Shown here piece after piece: positions 1-5,903 of a DNA stretch of 7,004 nucleotides. The stretch spans positions 1-7,004 of the forward strand of contig CACYEO010000049.1 in assembly GCA_902773475.1 (NCBI GenBank), written 5' to 3'. Under the pieces are notes generated by a model. It was not told where the DNA came from. It saw only the letters and a list, made by a program, of their open reading frames with translations, and did no database searches. The position numbers and the translations under genes were made by a program. The stretch is from an uncultured bacterium (lineage in GTDB: Bacteria > Verrucomicrobiota > Kiritimatiellia > RFP12 > UBA1067). Every line of letters starts with the position of its first letter. The first letter of the stretch is position 1.

Positions 1-390
1 CGGCTTCTGGGCGTAGACGTTCAATCCCCGGTTTAGCGCCTCTATTATGTACTGCGCATGGGTGTGGTCCGGGGTGGAGACGTTCACGGAGTCGATCTTG
101 TCGCCGAGGTCGGCAAACATCTCGAAGGCGTCGCGGTATATCTTCGCGTTCGGGTAGCGCCTGCGCGCGGCGGCGAGATAGGACGAGTCCACGTCGCAAA
201 TCGCGGTTATGTTCACATCCCTGTGCGACGCGATGTCGCGCAGATCGTCCGCGGCCTGGTTTGCGCAGCCGATCGCGGCGTGGGAAAGCATCTCGTTCGG
301 CTTGCGAAGCTTTAGAATGGCGGGGAAGCCCGCGAAAGGCGCGGCCGCCGCCCCCATCGATGCGAGAAACCGCCTTCTTGTCATTTTCAT
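1..390 (-). CDS. Tat-exported Gfo/Idh/MocA family oxidoreductase, N-terminal part
   Basis: Only the first 130 codons are in the window; the frame is open to the left edge. The protein begins MKMTRRRFLA, a twin-arginine signal (T-R-R-x-F-L at residues 4-9) followed by an Ala-rich hydrophobic stretch (about 10-27), so it is probably exported folded through Tat. A Rossmann nucleotide-binding half follows: the beta1-loop is AAIGCANQAADDL (about 38-50), beta2 ends in ICDVD (64-68), and STPDHTHA (105-112) and VYAQKP (125-130) match the family's conserved beta4 and beta5 motifs. Members are NAD(P)-dependent sugar or inositol dehydrogenases; the Tat-exported ones are common in Planctomycetes and Verrucomicrobia and their substrates are mostly unknown. 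The glycine loop departs from GxGxxG, but I recall related forms in this subfamily. ATG at 390 was chosen because GGAGG lies 10 bases upstream and the Tat motif follows at once. It has its own promoter region, separate from parE. The substrate cannot be told. Confidence 0.88.
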   Translation of the reverse strand, partial: MKMTRRRFLASMGAAAAPFAGFPAILKLRKPNEMLSHAAIGCANQAADDLRDIASHRDVNITAICDVDSSYLAAARRRYPNAKIYRDAFEMFADLGDKIDSVNVSTPDHTHAQYIIEALNRGLNVYAQKP

Positions 391-400
391 TCCGTACAGT

Positions 401-405
401 CCTCC
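401..405 (-). promoter_or_regulatory. Ribosome binding site of the Gfo/Idh/MocA gene
   Basis: Read on the minus strand this is GGAGG, ending 10 bases before the ATG at 390. A second in-frame ATG at 384 would leave 16 bases, so the site favours the first ATG. Confidence 0.7.
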
Positions 406-425
406 GGTCGTTTCAAAACGATGCT

Positions 426-454
426 AATTTATCATTATTCATTGACGATTACAA
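426..454 (-). promoter_or_regulatory. Putative extended -10 promoter for the Gfo/Idh/MocA gene
   Basis: This lies in an AT-rich island (about 420-460) that contrasts sharply with its GC-rich surroundings. On the minus strand TTGTAA (449-454, 4 of 6 to the -35 consensus) is followed after exactly 17 bases by TAAATT (426-431, 4 of 6 to -10). TGA directly before the -10 supplies the TGn of an extended -10 element. Transcription would start near 419, giving a leader of about 29 bases that contains the GGAGG. The consensus is the sigma-70 type known from proteobacteria; other phyla may use different -35 elements. Confidence 0.5.
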
Positions 455-464
455 CCACAACATT

Positions 465-487
465 GCGGCCGCGCGCGCAGCGGCCGC
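465..487 (-). terminator. GC-rich hairpin at the parE stop codon, possible terminator
   Basis: GCGGCCGC occurs at 465-472 and again at 480-487, separated by a 7-base spacer. Each copy is itself a palindrome, and the two copies pair with each other as an 8-bp all-GC stem with a 7-base loop. The hairpin begins at the last base of the parE TAG stop codon (487-489). Its position at the gene end suggests termination, but the minus-strand sequence after it (AATGTTGTGGTTG) is only moderately T-rich, so intrinsic termination is uncertain. Confidence 0.4.
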
Positions 488-2334
488 TACTCGAAGGAGT
501 CCGCCGTGCAGACGAGGTTGTCCATAATGTAGCCGCGGCGGTCTGGGCTGTTCGAGCCCATGTAGAATTCGATGGTCTTGTCGAGCTGCGAATCGCCTTC
601 GCACTCCACCGGCGTCAGGCGCATGTCCGGTCCGATGAAATCCTTGAACTCCTTTGCGTTCAGCTCGCCCAGCCCCTTGAATCGCGTAATCTCCGCGCCC
701 GCGCCGCATTTGGCGATCGCCTTTTCGCGCTCTTCGCCCGTGAAGCAGTAGTACTGCTCCTTTTTGTTGCGCACGCGGAACAGCGGAGTTTCGAGGATGA
801 AGACGCGGCGGTCCGCCACGAGCTCCTTGAAGAAACGCATGAAAAACGTGATGAGCAGATTGCGTATATGCAGGCCGTCCACATCGGCATCCGTCGCGAA
901 TATGATCTTGCCGTAGCGCAGGCGTTCGAGCGAATCTTCGATATCGAGCGATTTCACGAGATTGAAGAGTTCCACGTTCTTGTAGAGCGCGTCGCGCTTC
1001 TGCCCGCAGACGTTCAACGGCTTGCCGCGCAGGAAGTACACCGCCTGGTTCACGGCGTTCCGGCACTGCGTGAGCGTGCCGCCGGCGGAAAGGCCTTCCG
1101 TGAGGAATATCATCGTATCCTCCCCCCAGCCCTTCTTGTCGCCCTTCTTGTCGAGCCGCAGATGCTCTTTGCAGTCCTTGAGCTGCGGAACGTGGACGGA
1201 GACAGCGCGCGCGTTTTCGCGGGCTTTCTTCTTGACCGTGTTGAGCTCCTTGCGCAGCGAGGCTGTGTCCTTGATCTTCTGCACCAGCCTGTCGGCCTCG
1301 GAAGGTTCGCGATGGAGCATTTCAAGAACGACGCGCCGTATCTCGTCGACGAGCTCCGAGCGTATCTCCGCGTTGCCGAGTTTGTTTTTCGTCTGCGATT
1401 CGAATATGGGGTTCTTGAGGCGTATCGCAATCGCGCCGATCACCCCGTCGCGGACGTCGTCGCCGTCGAATTTGCCCTTGGCGTATTCGTTCACGGCGCG
1501 GAGCAGGCCTTCCTTGAAAGCGGAAAGGTGTACGCCGCCGTCGCTCGTGAACTGTCCGTTCACGAACGAGTAGTAGGTCTCGGAGAACCTGTTGGTGTGC
1601 GTGAAGACGACTTCAAGCTTGTTGTCCTTGGCGCGGTAGTGGAACGGCTTGTAGAGCTTCTCGAACTGCGCGTCGTCGGCGATGAGGTCGGCAAGCCCGT
1701 TTTCGGAGACGATGGTTTCGCCGTTGAGCCGTATCGCAAGGCCCGCGTTGAGGTACGCGTACATCTTGAGACGGCGCGTGACGAGCTCTTCGCGGAAGCG
1801 GAAGTTCTTGAATATGGCGGGGTCGGGCTTGAACTCCACGAGCGTGCCGTCAGGCTCGGGCGTCTTGAGCGGCGCGCGCTTCTTCGAGACGAGTTTGCCG
1901 AACTTGAAGACGGCCTCGGAGAATTCGCCGTCGCGCACGCTGCGCACGCGGAAATCCTCGGAAAGCGCGTTCACGGCTTTCGTGCCCACGCCGTTCATGC
2001 CCACGGAAAACTGGAACGCGTCGGTGTCGAACTTGCCGCCGGTGTTGATCTGGGACACGCAGTCCACCACCTTGCCGAGCGGTATGCCGCGTCCGCGGTC
2101 GCGCACCGAGACCGCCCCCGAATTCCAGTCGAGGGTTATGTCTATGCGCTTTCCGCAGCCCATTATGAATTCGTCCACGGCGTTGTCCACGACCTCCTTC
2201 AGGAGGATGTATATGCCGTCTTCGTAATGCGCGCCGTCCGCGGTGCGGCCGATGTACATTCCCGCGCGCGCGCGGATGTGTTCGAGCGATGAAAGCGATT
2301 TGATCGTCTGGTCGTCGTATGCCGGTGTCGCCAT
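487..2334 (-). CDS. parE: Type IIA DNA topoisomerase subunit B (ParE/GyrB-like ATPase)
   Basis: This 615-residue protein is the ATP-driven half of a type II topoisomerase, which passes one DNA duplex through another together with an A subunit (ParC/GyrA) that is not in this window. Order of parts: GHKL ATPase with EVVDNAVDEF (47-56; catalytic Glu47, Mg-binding Asn51), DRGRGIP (79-85), NGVGTKAVNALS (114-125) and GTLVEF (163-168); transducer domain with the QTK lysine loop (314-316); TOPRIM domain with TEGLSAGG (412-419), catalytic Glu413 and TDADVDG (481-487); C-terminal RFKGLGELNAKEF (551-563). Length and motifs such as LRGKPLN (435-441) and TPLFRVRNKK (516-525) resemble the short ParE type of Bacteroidetes and PVC bacteria more than the roughly 800-residue E. 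coli GyrB, so I call it parE; a second gyrase B is hard to exclude. Unusually, the Asp of EGDSAGG is Leu (415). It starts 36 bases after nadB with a weak AAGG site 7 bases before the ATG, so it is probably the last gene of the operon. Confidence 0.92.
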   Translation of the reverse strand: MATPAYDDQTIKSLSSLEHIRARAGMYIGRTADGAHYEDGIYILLKEVVDNAVDEFIMGCGKRIDITLDWNSGAVSVRDRGRGIPLGKVVDCVSQINTGGKFDTDAFQFSVGMNGVGTKAVNALSEDFRVRSVRDGEFSEAVFKFGKLVSKKRAPLKTPEPDGTLVEFKPDPAIFKNFRFREELVTRRLKMYAYLNAGLAIRLNGETIVSENGLADLIADDAQFEKLYKPFHYRAKDNKLEVVFTHTNRFSETYYSFVNGQFTSDGGVHLSAFKEGLLRAVNEYAKGKFDGDDVRDGVIGAIAIRLKNPIFESQTKNKLGNAEIRSELVDEIRRVVLEMLHREPSEADRLVQKIKDTASLRKELNTVKKKARENARAVSVHVPQLKDCKEHLRLDKKGDKKGWGEDTMIFLTEGLSAGGTLTQCRNAVNQAVYFLRGKPLNVCGQKRDALYKNVELFNLVKSLDIEDSLERLRYGKIIFATDADVDGLHIRNLLITFFMRFFKELVADRRVFILETPLFRVRNKKEQYYCFTGEEREKAIAKCGAGAEITRFKGLGELNAKEFKDFIGPDMRLTPVECEGDSQLDKTIEFYMGSNSPDRRGYIMDNLVCTADSFE

Positions 2335-2370
2335 GTCAGTACCTTGCCGAGATGCGTAGATGCCGTAGAA

Positions 2371-3984
2371 TCAAGACGCCGGATCCAGCCCCGTGTTGAT
2401 GTCGAAGCCGGGCAGGACGGTGGGCCTGCCCTTTTCCGCGGACGCGGGGTAGTCGAGCGTGTAGTGGAGGCCGCGCGACTCCTTGCGCTTTAGCGCGGAG
2501 CGGATTATGAGCTCCGCGACGGCGGCGAGGTTGCGCAGTTCGAGAGTGTCGGGCGTCACGAGATAGTCGAAGTAGTATTCGCGTATTTCGCGGCGCAAAG
2601 TGTGGACGCGCCTGTAGGCGCGCGCGAGCCGCTTGTTCGAGCGCACAATGGAAACGTAGTCCCACATGAGACGGCGTATCTCGTCCCAGTTGTGCGCCAC
2701 GAGCACGGCCTCGTCCGGCGGAACGGCGCGCCCCGTGCGCCATGCCGGTATTTCCGTCCCGGGCGGGACGCGGTCCGGCTTCGACGCGAGACGCTTCGCG
2801 CAGAGGCGCGCGCAGACGAGCGCTTCGAGCAGGGAGTTGGACGCGAGACGGTTCGCTCCATGCAGGCCGGTGCAGGCCGTTTCGCCGATCGCGTACAGGC
2901 CCGGCACCGAAGTGCGCCCGTCGATAGCCGCCTTCACGCCACCGCAGCAGTAATGCGCGGCGGGGACTATGGGCACGAGATCCTCCGCCATGTCGATCCC
3001 GAAAGACAGGCACGCCTTGTAGATGTTGGGGAAGCGCTTTTCGAGAAACGCGCGGCCCTTGAACCTGATGTCGAGAAACGCGCACGGCGCGCCGGTGCGT
3101 TTCATTTCGGCGTCTATGGCGCGCGCCACGATATCGCGCGGGGCGAGCGATCCGCGCGGGTCGTAGCGCTTCATGAAAGCCGCGCCCGAGGCGTCGACGA
3201 TCTCCGCGCCTTCGCCGCGCACGGCTTCCGAGATCAGGAAGCGCTTCGCCCTGGGATGGTACAGGCAGGTCGGGTGGAACTGGATGAACTCCATGTTCTC
3301 CACCTTCGCGCCGGCGCGCCACGCGAGCGCGATGCCGTCGCCGGTCGCGGTGTCGGGGTTGCAGGTATACAGGTAGACCTTGCCGCATCCGCCCGTGGCG
3401 AGAACCGTATGCGCCGCGCGCACGGCGTAGATTTCTCCCGAAACCGTATCGAGCACGTATGCTCCGACGCACCTGTTTTCGCCGGGGATTCCGAAGCGCC
3501 GCGTTATCGCAAGGTCTATCACCATCGCGTTTTCGCGCAGTTCCAGCCCCTCCGCGGCGCGCGCGGCGCGCACGAGGGCGGCCTCGCACTTCTCGCCGGT
3601 GATGTCGCCGGCGTGGAAAATGCGCCTGGCGGAATGCCCGCCCTCGCGCCCGAGATCCCACGAGCCGTCTTCCTTTTTGGCGAACTCCACGCCTGCGTCC
3701 ACAAGATCGCGCAGCGCGTCCGGCGCCTCTTTCACTATCCGCTCCACGACCTTGCGGTCGCAGAGGTTCGCGCCGGCGACCATCGTGTCCCGGACATGGG
3801 CTTCGAACGTGTCGTCCGGCGCGGCGACGCAGCATATCCCGCCCTGCGCGAAATTCGTGTTGCAGTCCTCGAGCCTGCGCTTCGTGACGAGCACGGTCCT
3901 GCCGTGCGGCGCAAGGTGGAGCGCGGCGGAAAGGCCGGCCATTCCCGAACCCACTATGAAATAATCGCAGTCTACCGTGCGCAC
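2371..3984 (-). CDS. nadB: L-aspartate oxidase
   Basis: NadB is an FAD enzyme that oxidises L-aspartate to iminoaspartate, which NadA condenses with dihydroxyacetone phosphate to quinolinate in de novo NAD synthesis. With the GTG start at 3984 it has 537 residues, close to the 540 of the E. coli enzyme. Visible parts: FAD-binding GSGMAG (12-17), the NTNFAQGGI segment (42-50), REGGHS (113-118), HPTCLYHP (237-244), PAAHYCCGGV (341-350) and NRLASNSLLEALV (378-390). Catalytic or substrate-binding residues of E. coli NadB (Glu121, His244, Arg290, His351, Arg386) have counterparts at Glu114, His237, Arg283, His344 and Arg379, all shifted by exactly 7. This separates it from succinate dehydrogenase or fumarate reductase flavoproteins. 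GTG is chosen because GGGAGG lies 4 bases upstream and the FAD fold begins immediately; the frame stays open to 4290 but that stretch lies inside the preceding gene. It overlaps the unknown upstream gene by 13 bases, suggesting coupled translation. NadA and NadC are not in the window. Confidence 0.95.
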   Translation of the reverse strand: MRTVDCDYFIVGSGMAGLSAALHLAPHGRTVLVTKRRLEDCNTNFAQGGICCVAAPDDTFEAHVRDTMVAGANLCDRKVVERIVKEAPDALRDLVDAGVEFAKKEDGSWDLGREGGHSARRIFHAGDITGEKCEAALVRAARAAEGLELRENAMVIDLAITRRFGIPGENRCVGAYVLDTVSGEIYAVRAAHTVLATGGCGKVYLYTCNPDTATGDGIALAWRAGAKVENMEFIQFHPTCLYHPRAKRFLISEAVRGEGAEIVDASGAAFMKRYDPRGSLAPRDIVARAIDAEMKRTGAPCAFLDIRFKGRAFLEKRFPNIYKACLSFGIDMAEDLVPIVPAAHYCCGGVKAAIDGRTSVPGLYAIGETACTGLHGANRLASNSLLEALVCARLCAKRLASKPDRVPPGTEIPAWRTGRAVPPDEAVLVAHNWDEIRRLMWDYVSIVRSNKRLARAYRRVHTLRREIREYYFDYLVTPDTLELRNLAAVAELIIRSALKRKESRGLHYTLDYPASAEKGRPTVLPGFDINTGLDPAS

Positions 3985-4640
3985 GACGCCTCCCTGCCGG
4001 TATTCGCGCCCGCCCGCGCGGCCACGGGCCAGAACCCCAGGACGAACCCGCCCCCCGCCTGCGAATCGACCGCGATGCGCGCGTCGGGCGCGATTCCGGG
4101 AAGCGTCTCGCGCACGAATCCCGCCGCGCGGACTTCCGCGGAATCGCCGCCGTTCGGATCGCGCAGGACTTCCACCAGATATTCGGTGTAGCGCGCCTCC
4201 CGCGGAAGACGCAGCCAAAGGTCCTCGAACCGCACAGTGACAGTGCGCTCCTCCGCCGTGAAGAACCCGGCCTTCCACACATCGCGCCAACGGCGCGCGA
4301 ACGCGGCGAATTCACCCCGCTCCGCCGCCGTCACGCGGAAATCGTCGCTTTTTTCGCGGACGTTCGCATTGATGAAAAGCTTGAACGCCTCCTGCGCGGG
4401 AAACGTCGTCCCGCCGCCGAAAAACGGGGCGGGAAGCGGATCCCTTGCGAACGGAACCGTTTCGAACGCGGCGCGCACGAGATCGCGCCCGTCTCCGAGC
4501 TCAAGCTTCTCCGGCGGGGGTTCGCAGCCCAGACGCGATTCGAGAAAATCGCCCGGGCGGTCGAAAGAAAGCAGCGTTCCGGCGCAGACGGCGCGCAGGA
4601 CGCCGTCCTCGAAGAACACCTTCTCCGGAGCGTCTTTCAT
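3972..4640 (-). CDS. Hypothetical protein (222 residues) between the S1 protein and nadB
   Basis: I do not recognise a family. The 222-residue product has no signal peptide, membrane segment, nucleotide-binding loop or metal-binding Cys/His cluster; its cysteines are isolated (19, 39, 220). It looks soluble and cytoplasmic, with an N-terminal acidic and aromatic part (about 1-60), a Pro/Gly-rich turn region (about 63-80: PFARDPLPAPFFGGGTTF), a charged, probably helical middle (about 82-125), probable beta strands around TVTVRFEDLWLRL (133-145) and YTEYLVEVLRD (151-161), and a Gly/Ala-rich tail near QAGGGFVLGFW (194-204). That it is real is supported by context: its ATG shares an ATGA with the stop of the upstream S1 gene, and its end overlaps the nadB start by 13 bases, so three frames follow one another without gaps. 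Codon character matches its neighbours and nothing suggests recent transfer. A role linked to translation or to NAD synthesis is only a guess from position. Confidence 0.8.
   Translation of the reverse strand: MKDAPEKVFFEDGVLRAVCAGTLLSFDRPGDFLESRLGCEPPPEKLELGDGRDLVRAAFETVPFARDPLPAPFFGGGTTFPAQEAFKLFINANVREKSDDFRVTAAERGEFAAFARRWRDVWKAGFFTAEERTVTVRFEDLWLRLPREARYTEYLVEVLRDPNGGDSAEVRAAGFVRETLPGIAPDARIAVDSQAGGGFVLGFWPVAARAGANTGREASCAR
3989..3994 (-). promoter_or_regulatory. Ribosome binding site that sets the nadB GTG start
   Basis: On the minus strand this is GGGAGG, 4 bases before the GTG at 3982-3984 and inside the 3' end of the preceding gene. The spacing is a little short, but no ATG occurs between here and the FAD-binding motif, so the site supports GTG initiation. 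Confidence 0.6.
4637..4640 (-). other. ATGA stop/start overlap coupling the S1 gene and the unknown gene
   Basis: On the minus strand these four bases read ATGA: the ATG starts the 222-residue protein and the TGA ends the S1-domain protein. Such overlaps usually let ribosomes finishing one gene start the next, linking the amounts of both products. Confidence 0.85.
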
Positions 4641-5860
4641 TTCAGCGCGAGGCCGTCGAAAGCGCCTGCGAGAGACCCGAATCCCGAAGACCTGCCGTCG
4701 TCCGCGTGTTCGCGCAGCCAGGCTTCCACGTCCACGGCCTCCTCCTCAGGCGCGGCTTCCTGCGCTTTCTTCTTCCCGCCGGCGGGTTCCGTGACGAGCC
4801 TGAGCCCTATGCGGCGGCGTTCCGCGTCCACGCTTTCCACGCGCACGTCCACGGTCTGGTTGAGCGACAGTATCTCCGCGGGGGAGGAAAGATGGCGGCC
4901 GGCTCCGAGTTTGCCCACCGGGATCATGCCGTCCACGCCGGGCATGAGCGACACGAACGCGCCGAACGGCATGATGCGCACGACCTTGCCGGAGGTTTCC
5001 GTCCCCGCCGCGAAGCGCGCGACGGCTTCGTCCCACGGATCGGGAGTGCAGTCCTTGATGGAAAGAGATATGCGGTTGCGGTCCCAGTCGGTCGAAAGCA
5101 CGCGCACGGTCACGGTGTCGCCCGGCTTCGCCACGTCTTCCGGCTTCACCCCGCTTATGCGCGAAAGTTCGCGCAGCGGCACGAGACCTTCCATTCCGCC
5201 GAGATCCACGAACAGGCCGAAGTCCGCGATGCGCGTGACTTTGCCGTTCACCGTCTGCCCGGCCTGGAGCGTCGCGGCCAGGCGGTCGCGCTCCTCGCGC
5301 GCCTCGCGCTCCTGAAGGGCGCGGCGGCTCACAACGAGATTCTCGCCCTGTTCGTCCACCCCGTATTCGGTCACGAGGAAGTTGAACTTCAGCCCGGTGT
5401 AGACCGCTCCTTCGCGGCGGAAGCGGTCTATCTGCGAATAAGGGCAGAACGCGCGCCGGCCCGCGACGGTCACTTCGTAGCCGCCTTTGACTTCCTTCTC
5501 GACCTTTCCTTCCACGCTCAGGCCGGACGCCATCGCCTCGGAAAGCCCGCGGTCGGCGGCGGACGCGACGGCCTGCTTCGCCGGGGCGAACAGGCACGCG
5601 CCGCGATCCATTCCGGTGAACGCAACATCGACAGTGTCGCCAGCCGCCACCAGCACGTTGCCCGACGAATCGGTCGCCGTCTCGAGCGGAAGCAGGCCTT
5701 CGGCCGTCGCGCCCACGTCGAGCACCGCGTAGCCTTTGCCGACCGATACGACACGCGCTTTCACGCGCTCGCCCGGATTGAATCCGCTGCGTTTTCCTTT
5801 CTTAAGCTGGGAGTCGAGCATGGCGGCGAAATCCGCCATTGGATTTTCTGGTGCGTTCAT
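4637..5860 (-). CDS. S1-domain RNA-binding protein (ribosomal protein S1-like, four repeats)
   Basis: The 407-residue protein carries four S1 (OB-fold) RNA-binding repeats, at about 28-95, 114-181, 201-269 and 286-357. Repeat 3 (VNGKVTRIADFGLFVDLGG, 204-222) and repeat 4 (SGKVVRIMPFGAFVSL, 290-305) show the classic G-x-V-x-x-I-x-x-[FY]-G-x-F-V pattern; repeat 2 has GGYEVTVAGRRAFCPYSQID (126-145), a signature of bacterial S1 proteins. A Lys/Glu-rich linker (about 361-378) and a tail with no S1 pattern follow. Ribosomal S1 of E. coli has 557 residues and six repeats, and helps the 30S subunit bind mRNA; this shorter form could be the lineage's S1 or a second S1-like regulator, so no symbol is given. 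Start ATG at 5860 is preceded by a weak GGATGG site. It follows the thioredoxin-like gene by 43 bases, and its TGA overlaps the next gene's ATG, indicating translational coupling. Confidence 0.9.
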   Translation of the reverse strand: MNAPENPMADFAAMLDSQLKKGKRSGFNPGERVKARVVSVGKGYAVLDVGATAEGLLPLETATDSSGNVLVAAGDTVDVAFTGMDRGACLFAPAKQAVASAADRGLSEAMASGLSVEGKVEKEVKGGYEVTVAGRRAFCPYSQIDRFRREGAVYTGLKFNFLVTEYGVDEQGENLVVSRRALQEREAREERDRLAATLQAGQTVNGKVTRIADFGLFVDLGGMEGLVPLRELSRISGVKPEDVAKPGDTVTVRVLSTDWDRNRISLSIKDCTPDPWDEAVARFAAGTETSGKVVRIMPFGAFVSLMPGVDGMIPVGKLGAGRHLSSPAEILSLNQTVDVRVESVDAERRRIGLRLVTEPAGGKKKAQEAAPEEEAVDVEAWLREHADDGRSSGFGSLAGAFDGLALK

Positions 5861-5879
5861 CTGTGTTTTCCATCCGGAC

Positions 5880-5897
5880 CGCCGCGTTCAAGCGGCG
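5880..5897 (-). other. Small GC-rich hairpin between the thioredoxin-like and S1 genes
   Basis: CGCCGC (5880-5885) and GCGGCG (5892-5897) form a 6-bp stem with a 6-base loop, 6 bases after the stop codon of the thioredoxin-like gene and just before the start region of the S1 gene. No T-run follows on the minus strand, so it is not a convincing intrinsic terminator. It could protect a 3' end or lower read-through. In GC-rich DNA a short stem like this can arise by chance. Confidence 0.3.
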
Positions 5898-5903
5898 ATA
5901 GTG

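Noticed and set aside
421..2292. 623-codon open frame on the plus strand, antisense to parE
   Set aside because: It mirrors parE, whose motifs are unmistakable. Long antisense frames arise in GC-rich genes because G/C in third positions removes stop codons opposite; the product shows no recognisable domain and the frame has no clear ribosome binding site.
2602..4191. 529-codon plus-strand frame antisense to nadB
   Set aside because: It is a shadow of nadB, whose catalytic residues line up one by one with E. coli NadB. The predicted product is rich in Arg, Ala and His without fold motifs.
3985..4290. N-terminal extension of NadB to an ATG at 4290
   Set aside because: The extra 102 residues lie entirely inside the preceding coupled gene, have no NadB similarity, and would make the protein about 100 residues longer than the family.
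2336..4315. 659-codon minus-strand frame over nadB in another reading frame
   Set aside because: The product is dominated by Arg, Ala, Gly and Pro with no motif and lies in the wrong frame relative to NadB.
3972..4640. Idea that the unknown protein is a defence or toxin component
   Set aside because: It is embedded in a housekeeping run, has the base composition of its neighbours, and shows no nuclease, membrane or nucleotide-binding motif.
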